This document shows positions 1-7,323 of a stretch of DNA of 38,249 nucleotides, in pieces. The stretch lies in assembly GCA_947632415.1 (NCBI GenBank), contig CANRPB010000005.1:1-38249 (forward strand), given 5' to 3'. Within the stretch, counting starts at the first letter, position 1. Each line of letters opens with the position of its first letter. The position numbers and the translations under genes are program-made. The notes beneath the pieces were generated by a model. The model ran no database searches. It saw only the letters and a program-made list of their open reading frames with translations, and had not been told where the DNA came from. Origin of the DNA: an uncultured Bacilli bacterium (GTDB lineage: Bacteria; Bacillota_I; Bacilli_A; RF39; UBA660).

Positions 1-17
1 TAATGTTTTTAAAAATA

Positions 18-47
18 TTTACAATAGTATTGGTAATTTGATACAAT
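18..47 (+). promoter_or_regulatory. Promoter of the PRPP synthetase gene
   Basis: A TTTACA -35 box (18-23) and a TACAAT -10 box (42-47) are 18 bases apart. A TGA just before the -10 gives an extended -10 element. Transcription would start near base 54, shortly before the AGGAG at 62-66. Confidence 0.6.
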
Positions 48-74
48 CAATGTGTAAGGTTAGGAGTATGATTT

Positions 75-1205
75 ATGTCAAATGATAGTAAGAAATTAAA
101 ATTGATTGTTTTAAAGAGTGCTTTAGAGTTAGGACAAAAAGTTGACTCGCATTTAAAAAGTATTTATTCAACAGATAGTTCATTTATTTTAAATACTAGG
201 GAAACTTGGTTTAATGATGGACATGGTAAGGTTGAACTTATGGACTCTGTTCGTGGTCAAGATGTTTATATTTTTCAGGATATTGGTAATTATTCAATTC
301 CTTATGAGATGCATGGTTTTATTAACCATACATCGCCTAATGATTTGTCTCAACAATTGAGGGATACAATTGGTGCTTGTAAATGTCATCCCAATAGTCT
401 ATCAATAATTATGCCATTATTGTATGCTGGAAGACAACATCGTAGAAATGGCCGTGAGGCTTTAAGTTGTGCGGCTTATTTACGTGAGTTAGATGTTGAT
501 CCTTATGTAAAGAGAATTATTACTTTTGATGCGCATGATGAGGGTGTACAACAAGCTTTGGCATATACAGAGTTCGATAATTTTTTTGCTACTAATGCTA
601 TTTTAGAAAAATTTATTAATGATACTGATATTGAAAAATTAAAGAGAGTTATTTTTGTTGCCCCTGATTTTGGAGCAACAGGTAGAATGAATTTTTATTT
701 AAATTCATTTAATAGTGAGTATATTTTAAAGGATGCAGGAAGTTTTTATAAGAGAAGGGATTATAATACTATCGTTGATGGTAAGAATCCTATTATAGAA
801 CATTCTTATTCTGGAAGTAATGATATTGAGGGTTCTACGGCTATTGTTGTTGATGATATGATAGCGTCTGGTGGTTCGATGTTTGATGTTATTGATGAGT
901 TAAATAAAAAGGGAGTAGCGTATATTTATATTATCAGTACTTTTGCTTTATTTACTAAGGGAATTGATAAGTTTAAAGATTATTATGAGAAAGGAAAATT
1001 TGATGGTATTTATACAACAAATGTAAGTTATATTGATCCTAGATATTTAGAAGAACCATGGCTTAATGTTGTTGACTGTTCAGAATATATTGCTAAAATT
1101 ATATATAATTTAAATATGGGTGAAAGTATTTCTCAATTATTAAGAGATAAAAGTTATCCTGCTAAGGTATTGGCTAAAAAATTTGAAGAAAGTGGTAAAA
1201 AATAG
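75..1205 (+). CDS. prs: Ribose-phosphate pyrophosphokinase (PRPP synthetase)
   Basis: Makes PRPP from ribose 5-phosphate and ATP for nucleotide, histidine and tryptophan synthesis in the cytoplasm. The PRPP-binding loop VVDDMIASGGSM is at residues 258-269. The ATP-loop-like GRQHRRNGREAL is at 119-130, and TFDAHDEG at 150-157 matches the family's metal-binding strand. At 376 residues it is longer than the usual 310-320, and its N-terminal 40 residues are unlike the canonical start, so it is a divergent form. AGGAG at 62-66 lies 8 bases before the ATG; the ATG at 68 is out of frame. It appears to be a single-gene unit, with its own promoter and a hairpin after the stop. The motifs make the family clear; the divergent N-terminus could hold different regulation. 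Confidence 0.88.
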   Translation: MSNDSKKLKLIVLKSALELGQKVDSHLKSIYSTDSSFILNTRETWFNDGHGKVELMDSVRGQDVYIFQDIGNYSIPYEMHGFINHTSPNDLSQQLRDTIGACKCHPNSLSIIMPLLYAGRQHRRNGREALSCAAYLRELDVDPYVKRIITFDAHDEGVQQALAYTEFDNFFATNAILEKFINDTDIEKLKRVIFVAPDFGATGRMNFYLNSFNSEYILKDAGSFYKRRDYNTIVDGKNPIIEHSYSGSNDIEGSTAIVVDDMIASGGSMFDVIDELNKKGVAYIYIISTFALFTKGIDKFKDYYEKGKFDGIYTTNVSYIDPRYLEEPWLNVVDCSEYIAKIIYNLNMGESISQLLRDKSYPAKVLAKKFEESGKK

Positions 1206-1223
1206 AAATTTTTTTTAAGAAGG

Positions 1224-1258
1224 GACTGTTTGGAATTAATTTTCAAAAGTCTTTTTTT
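1224..1258 (+). terminator. Probable terminator after prs
   Basis: An imperfect hairpin has outer arms gact (1224-1227) and agtc (1248-1251) and runs straight into seven Ts (1252-1258). The stem has two mismatches and a wobble, so strength is uncertain. Confidence 0.5.
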
Positions 1259-1362
1259 GGTGTATGCTTTAATTAAAAAATAAGTTGTGTTGGAAAAATT
1301 TGCTTTTTAATTTTTATTGTATATTAAAAACTTTTAATTAATAAAATTATATAGGTGGTTAA

Positions 1363-1602
1363 ATGAAACTAGTAGGGAAAGTGCGAAACTATCTTTTAGA
1401 TGAGGAGTTTAACATGAGGGTATTAAAGAGTAGAGTAAATGTTTGTAATTACGATTCTATTGGTTATTTTGATAGTGATATGGTGATTATTAATTATATG
1501 GATGGTGAAGTTAAGATTAAGGGTGAGAATTTGGTTGTGTCGAAGTTACTTAGTAATGAGGTTTTAATAAATGGTGATATAAAAAATATCGAAATGAGGT
1601 AA
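1363..1602 (+). CDS. yqfC: Sporulation protein YqfC (YabP/YqfC family)
   Basis: A 79-residue protein with the family pattern: a central IGYFDSDMVIINY strand pair, then GEVKIKGENLVVSKL and a final strand ending NGDIKNIE. In Bacillus, yqfC and yqfD are expressed in the mother cell during sporulation. Their biochemical role is not firmly known. The RBS is AGGTGG just before the ATG, and the stop is 3 bases before yqfD, so the two are co-transcribed. The 157-base gap upstream holds the prs terminator and AT-rich sequence. I could not pick out a convincing sigma-E promoter there by eye. Its presence suggests that the lineage sporulates or recently did. Confidence 0.85.
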   Translation: MKLVGKVRNYLLDEEFNMRVLKSRVNVCNYDSIGYFDSDMVIINYMDGEVKIKGENLVVSKLLSNEVLINGDIKNIEMR

Positions 1603-1605
1603 TAT

Positions 1606-2784
1606 ATGAAAAATAAAATAGTCTATATGTTTATCAGTAAAGTTAGGTTAAGGATAATTGGCAAGAATATTAATAGATTTATTATGCGTATTCATAAGAA
1701 TAATATCGATATTTTGAAGTGTGATTATATAAATGATGATGAGGTTAGTATTGTTGTTTATAATAAGGATTATGAGTCTATTTTAAAGATAAAGACTATT
1801 TATAATATAGAGGTTTTGGATACTTTTGGTTTAATTAAAATTAAGAAAAATTTGCGTATTAATAGGTATTTAATTATTAGTCTTATTTTTGGTATTTTTT
1901 TGTTTAAGTTTCTTAGTAGTATTATTTTTGAGGTAGAGGTTGTTCATAATGATGTAAAGACGAGGGAGTTTTTAAAAAGGGAGTTGGCTTTATATAATAT
2001 TAAGGAGAAGAAGTTTAAGAAGAGTTATTCGCAAATTGAAGGGATAAAGGAGGAAATTTTAAATAAGTATAAGGATAAGATTGAGTGGCTTGAAATTGAG
2101 GAAAAGGGTACTAAGTATATAGTTAGGGTTGAGTTAAGGAAGATACTTGAAGAAAAAGTTGGCGATGAGAAACAGAATGTAATTGCTGGTAAGGATGCTG
2201 TTATCAAAGAGATTAAGGCGACTAGTGGTCAGATTGTAAAGTCTATTAATAATTATGTTAAGAAGGGTGATGTGGTTATAAGTGGTAATATTTACGCTAA
2301 TGAGGAGGTAAAGGATACGGTGCCGGCTCAAGGTACTGTTTATGGTGAGGTATGGTATGAGATAAATGTAACTTATCCTTTTGCTTATAGTGAAACGAGG
2401 GAGCTTGATAGGAAAAGAGATGTTTTGGTTTTAAAGTTTTTAAATAGGAGTATTGAGTTTTCTAGGAAACATTTTAAGAATAAGAAGGTTGATGAGCAGG
2501 TTTTACTTAAAAGTGGTGTGCTTCCTATATCTTTGGTTAGACAAAGGCAAACTGAGGTTTCTGTGATTGATCAGATTTTGACGGTTGATGAGGCGGCTAT
2601 TTTAGCTAAGGAAAAGGCTGTAAGTAAGATTTCTGAGAATTTGGATGATGATGAGTATATAATGAATTATAAGGTACTTAGTACTAATGTTAAGGAGAGT
2701 GAATTGGAGTTAAGTGTGTTTTTTTCGGTGTATGAGAATATAACGGAGTATGAAGTTATTGTTGATGACATGAATATTGAATAA
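1606..2784 (+). CDS. yqfD: Sporulation protein YqfD
   Basis: A 392-residue membrane protein of the YqfD family and the usual partner of YqfC. An N-terminal cytoplasmic domain (about 1-85) precedes one membrane segment (about 88-108). A long extracytoplasmic part follows, containing WLEIEEKGTKYIVRVELR and a KKGDVVISGNI stretch typical of the family. In Bacillus it acts in the mother cell during engulfment and forespore development. Length matches the family. It starts 3 bases after yqfC. In Bacillus the next genes would be phoH and yqfF (pgpH); here ybeY follows after a short gap with its own -10 box, so those two have been lost or moved. Confidence 0.88.
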   Translation: MKNKIVYMFISKVRLRIIGKNINRFIMRIHKNNIDILKCDYINDDEVSIVVYNKDYESILKIKTIYNIEVLDTFGLIKIKKNLRINRYLIISLIFGIFLFKFLSSIIFEVEVVHNDVKTREFLKRELALYNIKEKKFKKSYSQIEGIKEEILNKYKDKIEWLEIEEKGTKYIVRVELRKILEEKVGDEKQNVIAGKDAVIKEIKATSGQIVKSINNYVKKGDVVISGNIYANEEVKDTVPAQGTVYGEVWYEINVTYPFAYSETRELDRKRDVLVLKFLNRSIEFSRKHFKNKKVDEQVLLKSGVLPISLVRQRQTEVSVIDQILTVDEAAILAKEKAVSKISENLDDDEYIMNYKVLSTNVKESELELSVFFSVYENITEYEVIVDDMNIE

Positions 2785-2787
2785 GAT

Positions 2788-2819
2788 TTGTGGTTTTTTT
2801 TATTAAAAGAGTGTATAAT
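2788..2819 (+). promoter_or_regulatory. Possible promoter of ybeY
   Basis: A perfect TATAAT (2814-2819) lies six bases before AGGTGA (2826-2831). The only -35-like sequence, TTGTGG at 2788-2793, is 20 bases away, which is long. If used, the leader would be about 10 nt. Confidence 0.35.
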
Positions 2820-2835
2820 ATATCTAGGTGAAAAA

Positions 2836-3288
2836 ATGGATAATGTAGAAATATTTAATGAAACGAATGAGGAAATAAAGGATATTGGTGTTTTAAAGCC
2901 ATTGCTAGAGTATGCTCAAAAAGTAGAAGGTTTGGATGATACTGAGTTGGAGTTTAGTGTTATTATTGTGGATAATAAGAGAATCCATGAGATAAATAAG
3001 TTGTATCGAAATATTGATAGACCAACTGATGTTATTTCTTTTGCTTTGGAGGATTATAAGGATGTGGAGTTTGATAATTATAGGCCTCTTGGGGATATTT
3101 ATATTTCAATTGATAAGGTAAAGGAACAAGCGAATGAGTATGGGCATAGTGAACTTAGGGAGTTAGCTTTTTTAACGGTTCATGGTTTTTTACATTTGCT
3201 TGGTTATGATCATATGAAAAAAGAGGATGAAGAAATAATGTTTGCGCGTCAGGAGTTGATTTTAGATGGATTCGGTATCGAGAGATAA
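2836..3288 (+). CDS. ybeY: Endoribonuclease YbeY (rRNA maturation factor)
   Basis: A zinc-dependent endoribonuclease that takes part in 16S rRNA 3'-end maturation and ribosome quality control. The zinc site HGFLHLLGYDH is at residues 116-126 (H116, H120, H126), and RPTDVISFAL (62-71) is the conserved strand. The start is placed at ATG 2836 behind AGGTGA (2826-2831), giving 150 residues, the normal length. An in-frame upstream start near 2788 would add 16 residues unlike the family. Its end overlaps dgkA by 23 bases, so the two are translationally linked. Family assignment is secure. Confidence 0.93.
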   Translation: MDNVEIFNETNEEIKDIGVLKPLLEYAQKVEGLDDTELEFSVIIVDNKRIHEINKLYRNIDRPTDVISFALEDYKDVEFDNYRPLGDIYISIDKVKEQANEYGHSELRELAFLTVHGFLHLLGYDHMKKEDEEIMFARQELILDGFGIER

Positions 3289-3661
3289 GTTGAAGCAAAG
3301 AAGTGTAAAAAGACTTTTTAAGAGTTTTAAGTATGCGATTGATGGTATTATATATGCGTTTAAGTTTGAACAAAATATAATAGCGCATACTATAATTTGT
3401 ATAACAGTAATTATGCTTGGAATGTTACTTAAAATAGATCATTTTGAGTGGTTGGTTTGTTTTATATTATTTGGTTTGGTTATCGCTACGGAACTGATTA
3501 ATACTTCTATTGAGGCTATGGTTGATTTGATTTGCCCTAAGAAAGATCCACTTGCTAAAATTGCAAAGGATACGGCGAGTGGAGCAGTGTTGGTTTTTGC
3601 TTTGGTGTCAGTTATTGCTGGTTTAATTATTTTTGTACCTAAAATAGTTGCTTTATTATAG
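3266..3661 (+). CDS. dgkA: Diacylglycerol/undecaprenol kinase (DgkA family)
   Basis: A small integral membrane kinase; Gram-positive members phosphorylate undecaprenol, recycling the lipid carrier for wall glycans. The signature ELINTSIEAMVDLICP (about residues 76-91) is followed by KDPLAKIAKDTASGAVLV, which carries the catalytic Glu and Asp. Three hydrophobic segments fit the family fold. It has 131 residues and begins inside the end of ybeY, with AGGAG about 10 bases upstream. This gene order is the Bacillus one. It is followed by a strong bidirectional terminator, so transcription of the yqfC-dgkA group ends here. Given the large wall-polysaccharide locus downstream, undecaprenol is the likelier substrate. 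Confidence 0.9.
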   Translation: MDSVSRDKLKQRSVKRLFKSFKYAIDGIIYAFKFEQNIIAHTIICITVIMLGMLLKIDHFEWLVCFILFGLVIATELINTSIEAMVDLICPKKDPLAKIAKDTASGAVLVFALVSVIAGLIIFVPKIVALL

Positions 3662-3680
3662 TTTTGTAAGGTTGTATAAT

Positions 3681-3716
3681 AAAAACAGATTAAAGGGTTA
3701 TTCTTAATCTGTTTTT
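3681..3716. terminator. Bidirectional terminator between dgkA and aquaporin
   Basis: A perfect 13-bp stem (3681-3693 with 3704-3716) has a 10-base loop and an A-run on one side and a T-run on the other. It can stop transcription from both the convergent dgkA and aquaporin genes. Confidence 0.85.
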
Positions 3717-3722
3717 AAGTAG

Positions 3723-4397
3723 TTATTTTTTTGTTGTTTTTAAAATGAATTTATAGTATAGTCCTGCTAAGATACAACCTATAATTGGCGCTACTATGAA
3801 TAGCCATACTTGACTTAAGGCTTCTCCTCCTTGTAGGACTGCTGGTGCCAAACTTCTAGCTGGGTTGACACTTGTGCCAGTGAATGGAATACCAAATAAG
3901 TGAACTAAAGTTAAGGTTAAACCAATTACAATTCCTGCTACTTGGCTATTTTCATTCTTATCTGTTACGCTTAAAATAGTTGTTATAAAAATGAATGTTA
4001 AGACTATTTCGACTATCATAGCAATTAGAATATTAACCTCAGTTTCTTTTCCGATGATACCTCCATATCCGTTTGCGCCTAGTGCTTCAAAACTTCCAAG
4101 GCATAGCGCTAATAACAATGAGCCTAAGAATGCTCCTAATACTTGAAATACAATGTACCAAACACATTCTTTTTTATCCATTTTTCCTGCAATTGTAAAT
4201 GCGATTGATACACATGGATTGATGTGGCATCCAGATATTTTTCCGACGCCATAAGCAGCGGCTATGATTACAAGTCCAAATGCGAGTGATGTTCCAATAA
4301 CACCATTAACAGTATTGCATCCTAGTATAACGGCTACGCCACATGCTATTAGCGTGAGCATCATTGTTCCTACGAATTCTGCAATGTATTTTTTCAT
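3723..4397 (-). CDS. Aquaporin, AqpZ-like water channel
   Basis: A six-helix major intrinsic protein of 224 residues that passes water across the cell membrane. The second pore motif is the normal NPARS. The first is NPC (in HINPCVS) instead of NPA. The C-terminal half keeps the AqpZ-type filter residues: His in LVHLFGIPFTGTSVNPARS, the Thr before SVNPARS and the Arg after NPA, which point to water rather than glycerol. It is the only minus-strand gene and sits inside the otherwise conserved dgkA-cdd interval, so it is an insertion relative to Bacillus. A near-perfect AAGGAGGTGA precedes the ATG. It converges on dgkA through a shared terminator. Confidence 0.9.
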   Translation of the reverse strand: MKKYIAEFVGTMMLTLIACGVAVILGCNTVNGVIGTSLAFGLVIIAAAYGVGKISGCHINPCVSIAFTIAGKMDKKECVWYIVFQVLGAFLGSLLLALCLGSFEALGANGYGGIIGKETEVNILIAMIVEIVLTFIFITTILSVTDKNENSQVAGIVIGLTLTLVHLFGIPFTGTSVNPARSLAPAVLQGGEALSQVWLFIVAPIIGCILAGLYYKFILKTTKK

Positions 4398-4417
4398 AAA
4401 TTCACCTCCTTATAATA

Positions 4418-4423
4418 ATTATA
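4418..4423 (-). promoter_or_regulatory. -10 box of the aquaporin gene
   Basis: Read on the minus strand this is TATAAT preceded by TTG. It lies six bases before the AAGGAGGTGA ribosome site, predicting a leader of about 14 nt. No clear -35 is visible; the expected place is a T-run. Confidence 0.4.
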
Positions 4424-4456
4424 CAATATTAATAAAAAATAAAAAACTAAAAACTC

Positions 4457-4485
4457 TTTAATCGTGGCTTTATTTGTGATATACT
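4457..4485 (+). promoter_or_regulatory. Promoter of the cdd-era group
   Basis: TTTAAT (4457-4462) and TATACT (4480-4485) are 17 bases apart, with TGA directly before the -10 (extended -10). The cdd ribosome site AGGAGG follows about 20 bases later. It lets cdd be transcribed divergently from the aquaporin gene. Confidence 0.55.
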
Positions 4486-4513
4486 GGTTTTAGCATGGTA
4501 AAAGGAGGAGAAT

Positions 4514-4900
4514 ATGAAGGAAAAGTTGTTAAAACTACGTGAGAATGCTTATGCTAAATATTCTAACTTTCCTGTTTCGTCAATTGTGGTTACTTATGAT
4601 GGGAAGGAATTTTGTGGAGTTAATGTTGAAGATGCCAGTTATAGGGCTGGGGCTTGTGCAGAGAGAGTGGCTTTGTTTTCTATGTTGGCTTCTGGGTATA
4701 AAAAGGGTGATGTTAAGGAGATACATGTTATGACTTCGGCTAAGAGTATTGGAACACCTTGTTTTGTGTGTAGACAAATGATATTTGAGTTATGTAGTAA
4801 AGATACGCCGATATTTTGTTATTCTATTGATGGTGATGTTAAAAAGTATACAGTGGAAGAATTGTGTCCTTATCCTTTTGGTGAGGAGGATTTAAAGTGA
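4514..4900 (+). CDS. cdd: Cytidine deaminase
   Basis: Converts cytidine or deoxycytidine to uridine or deoxyuridine in pyrimidine salvage. The zinc site is complete: CAE at residues 48-50 (Cys ligand and proton-shuttle Glu) and PCFVC at 82-86 (two more Cys ligands), as in the small tetrameric Gram-positive enzyme. NVEDASYRAG just before CAE binds the nucleoside. It has 128 residues, the expected size. AGGAGG lies just before the ATG. The stop overlaps the GTG start of era by four bases (GTGA), so the two are translationally coupled as in Bacillus. Confidence 0.94.
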   Translation: MKEKLLKLRENAYAKYSNFPVSSIVVTYDGKEFCGVNVEDASYRAGACAERVALFSMLASGYKKGDVKEIHVMTSAKSIGTPCFVCRQMIFELCSKDTPIFCYSIDGDVKKYTVEELCPYPFGEEDLK

Positions 4901-5784
4901 AATCTGGTTTTGTAACGTTAATTGGACGGCCAAATGTTGGGAAGTCCACTTTAATAAATAGTATTGTTGGGAAAAAGGTTGCTATAACTTCTAATAAACC
5001 ACAAACAACTAGAAATATTATACAGGGTATATATAATGCTTCTGATTTGCAGATTGTGTTTGTTGATACTCCTGGTATTCATAAGCCTAGTCACAAACTT
5101 GGAAAAACGTTGAATAAACAGGCTTATTATTCTATTCAGGATGTTGATGTTGTTATGATGCTTATAGATGGAAGTGAGCCTTTAGGTAGTGGAGATAAGT
5201 ATATAATTGAGACTTTAAAAGAGATAAAAAAACCAGTTATATTAATAATAAATAAGATTGATAAGATGACTAAGGAAGATATATTAAAGAAGATAGATGA
5301 GTATAAAGATTTATATGATTTTAAGGAGATTATTCCTTTATCGGCGTTGAAGAAGGATAATGTTTATACGGTTGTCGATGTACTTAAGAATTATCTTACT
5401 GATAGTATTAAATATTATGAGGATGATATGTATACTAATAAGACAATACCTTTTATTGTTTCGGAAATTGTTAGGGAGAAAGTGTTTAATTTAACTGATG
5501 AGGAAGTTCCTCATTCTATAACTTGTGTAACGGAGAATATTGAACACAAAAATGAGCACTATGTTATTAATGTTGCGATTGTGGTTGATAGGGATTCGTT
5601 AAAGAAGATTGTTATTGGAAAGCATGGTAATAAAATAAAAGAGGTTGGAATAAGAGCTCGAAAAGAATTAGAGGAATTGTTGGGAGAAAAGATTTATTTG
5701 GAGTTGTTTGTGAAAACTATTCCTAAGTGGCGTGATAAAGAAAAGTATCTTTCTGAATTTGGTTATAATGATTTTTTAGAGTGA
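4897..5784 (+). CDS. era: GTPase Era
   Basis: An essential GTPase that binds 16S rRNA during 30S subunit assembly. G1 is GRPNVGKST (residues 10-18), G3 is DTPG (57-60) and G4 is NKID (119-122). A C-terminal KH domain (about 200-290) contains VIGKHGNKIKEVG. It has 295 residues, normal for the family. The start is GTG at 4897, overlapping the cdd stop, with AGGAGGA (4884-4890) upstream; no better in-frame ATG exists. It ends with TGA, which supports the standard code. yqzL and recO follow, as in Bacillus. Confidence 0.96.
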   Translation: MKSGFVTLIGRPNVGKSTLINSIVGKKVAITSNKPQTTRNIIQGIYNASDLQIVFVDTPGIHKPSHKLGKTLNKQAYYSIQDVDVVMMLIDGSEPLGSGDKYIIETLKEIKKPVILIINKIDKMTKEDILKKIDEYKDLYDFKEIIPLSALKKDNVYTVVDVLKNYLTDSIKYYEDDMYTNKTIPFIVSEIVREKVFNLTDEEVPHSITCVTENIEHKNEHYVINVAIVVDRDSLKKIVIGKHGNKIKEVGIRARKELEELLGEKIYLELFVKTIPKWRDKEKYLSEFGYNDFLE

Positions 5785-5825
5785 ATATTTTTTTAAATTA
5801 TAACCAATATATAATAGGTGATAAT

Positions 5826-5936
5826 ATGAAGGATTTGTTATGGAATTTATTCAGAAATACAGGAAAGATAGAGTATTATTTAAAGTTAAAGGAAGTAGAA
5901 AAAAATGAGAGAGATAGTAGAGGGAAAACGTTATAG
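5826..5936 (+). CDS. yqzL: YqzL-family small protein
   Basis: A 36-codon gene too short for most gene callers. The product starts MKDLLWNLFRNTGKIEYYL and continues with a charged KLKEVEKNE segment. This fits the YqzL family, whose Bacillus member lies in exactly this place between era and recO and has the pattern xxWxxFxxTGxxxxYLxxKExE. AGGTGA (5816-5821) precedes the ATG. Its last 32 bases overlap the next gene in another frame. The function of YqzL is unknown. Conserved position plus sequence pattern make this a real gene rather than a chance ORF. Confidence 0.8.
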   Translation: MKDLLWNLFRNTGKIEYYLKLKEVEKNERDSRGKTL

Positions 5937-6123
5937 ACATTTTAAGGGTGATATTGTAACTGTGTTATATATTGCTAAGGACACTGAAACCTTGGAAAAG
6001 AAGGTTGTGTATATGCATAATGGACAAGTATGGGTTAGAGATTATAATATGTTTGTGTCTCTTGTTGATAGGGTCAAGTACCCTGATGTATCACAGGTTT
6101 ATCGTTTTGAGGAAGTATGTTAG
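5905..6123 (+). CDS. DUF1653 domain protein
   Basis: A 72-residue protein matching the DUF1653 pattern: GKRYRHFKGDIVTVLYIAKD, TLEKKVVYMHNGQVWVRDYNMF, then YPDVSQVYRFEE at the end. The family is a small single-domain beta fold of unknown role. An AAGGAA-type RBS sits about 10 bases before the ATG, inside yqzL. The start overlaps yqzL by 32 bases, and the last codons overlap recO by 7, so it belongs to the era-recO operon. Bacillus has no gene here, so this is a lineage-specific addition. Confidence 0.82.
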   Translation: MREIVEGKRYRHFKGDIVTVLYIAKDTETLEKKVVYMHNGQVWVRDYNMFVSLVDRVKYPDVSQVYRFEEVC

Positions 6124-6857
6124 AGAAAATAGAAGGTATAATTATATCTGAAAAGACATATAGTGAAACGAGTAAAATAATTGATATAATTACTAAAAAG
6201 TATGGTAAAATTAGTGTCCTTGCTAAGGGGGCTAAGACTTTGAAAAGCAAAGTGAGAAGTTCTTCGACTAAGTTAACTTTGGGCTGTTTTAATATAGTAT
6301 ATAAAGAAGGTAAACTTTCTAGTCTTGTAGATATTGATGTTATTAATTTTTATAAAAATATTAAAAAGGATATAATTAAAATAAGTTATGCTTCTTATAT
6401 ATTAGAGTTAGTAGAACAGGTAATAAAGCAGAATATGTCTGATGAATTATATGATAATTTGCTTGCGGCTTTGAATAAGATTGAAGATGGTTTAGATCCT
6501 TTGGTTATAACTAATATTTTAGAGTTGAAGTGTTTAAATTATTTGGGGGTAATGCCGGTAATAGATGCTTGTATTAAGTGTGGTAGTACCAATATCATAA
6601 CTATATCTAGTGATGCTGGTGGTTATTTGTGTAGGAATTGCCGAACCAGAGAGACTATTGTTGATGAAAGAACAGTAAAGTTGATTAGAATGTTTTATTA
6701 TGTTGACATGAATAAGATTTCTAAGTTAGATATAAGTTCTAAGGTGAAGGAAGAAATTAATTATTTTTTGAGTTGTTATTATGATAGATATACAGGGTTA
6801 TATTTAAAAAGTAAAAGTTTAATTGAAAAATTGTCAAAAGTAGGTGGGGTATGTTAG
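6117..6857 (+). CDS. recO: DNA repair protein RecO
   Basis: Recombination mediator that works with RecR and RecF to load RecA on gapped DNA. The N-terminal OB-fold (about 1-80) begins with EGIIISEKTYSETSKIIDI. The helical C-terminal part carries a four-cysteine zinc site, CIKCGS and CRNC (about residues 152-180). It has 246 residues, standard for the family. GGAAG precedes the ATG at 6117, which overlaps the end of the DUF1653 gene. It overlaps the next gene by seven bases. The position downstream of era and yqzL is conserved in Bacilli. Confidence 0.93.
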   Translation: MLEKIEGIIISEKTYSETSKIIDIITKKYGKISVLAKGAKTLKSKVRSSSTKLTLGCFNIVYKEGKLSSLVDIDVINFYKNIKKDIIKISYASYILELVEQVIKQNMSDELYDNLLAALNKIEDGLDPLVITNILELKCLNYLGVMPVIDACIKCGSTNIITISSDAGGYLCRNCRTRETIVDERTVKLIRMFYYVDMNKISKLDISSKVKEEINYFLSCYYDRYTGLYLKSKSLIEKLSKVGGVC

Positions 6858-7285
6858 AAAAGTATAAGTATGTGTTTGTTCCGATTATAACTCTTTTGGT
6901 TTGTCAAACTTTAAAGTTTATTATTGAGTCGGTGATGACTAGGAAGTTTACTTGGGGAAGGCTGTTTAATGGCTCTGGTGGAATGCCAAGTTCTCATGCT
7001 TCTTTTTCGGTGTCATTAATGATGATGATTGGCCTGAATTTAGGGTTTGATAGTGTGGAGTTTGCTGTAGCACTGGTTTTTGCTTTTATTGTGTGCTATG
7101 ATGCGATGGGATTAAGAATGGAAAGTGGGAAACAGGCTGAGGCTATTAATAAGATTTTTGATGAAATATTTGAGAAAGATAAATTTACAAAGTTAAAGGA
7201 GAAACTTGGTCATAAACCGCAAGAGGTTTTGGTAGGGATTATTTTAGGTAGTTTGTCGGCTTTGTTTTTTACATATTTTATATAA
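6851..7285 (+). CDS. Divergent PAP2-family membrane protein (YuiD-like, DUF212)
   Basis: A 144-residue protein with three to four membrane segments. It has the divergent PAP2 features GGMPSSHA (about residues 44-51), an aspartate in CYDAMGLR and the terminal LGHKPQEVLVG. Relatives include Bacillus YuiD and plant homologues. By family it may be a lipid-phosphate phosphatase, but no substrate is established. Its start lies inside the last codons of recO behind a GGTGGGG site. It closes the era-recO operon, since a strong new promoter and the glyS leader follow. Confidence 0.83.
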   Translation: MLEKYKYVFVPIITLLVCQTLKFIIESVMTRKFTWGRLFNGSGGMPSSHASFSVSLMMMIGLNLGFDSVEFAVALVFAFIVCYDAMGLRMESGKQAEAINKIFDEIFEKDKFTKLKEKLGHKPQEVLVGIILGSLSALFFTYFI

Positions 7286-7290
7286 ATATA

Positions 7291-7319
7291 TTTACAAATA
7301 ATTACACCAATAGTATAAT
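7291..7319 (+). promoter_or_regulatory. Promoter of the glyS T-box leader
   Basis: TTTACA (7291-7296) and TATAAT (7314-7319) are separated by 17 bases, near consensus. It starts transcription at about 7326, which fixes the 5' end of the leader and rules out a full-length Stem I. Confidence 0.75.
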
Positions 7320-7323
7320 GATA

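Noticed and set aside
2025..2331. Minus-strand ORFs inside yqfD
   Set aside because: They lie antisense to a clear gene, lack ribosome sites and have low-complexity products. They are shadows of the real gene.
4897..5784. Mycoplasma-type code with TGA as tryptophan
   Set aside because: cdd, era, the VTC gene and pssE all end in TGA at the expected protein length, and tryptophans are encoded by TGG.
5810..5815. TATAAT directly before the yqzL ribosome site as a promoter
   Set aside because: It abuts AGGTGA with no space for a start point and has no -35. In such AT-rich DNA it is probably chance, and the gene is better explained as part of the era operon.
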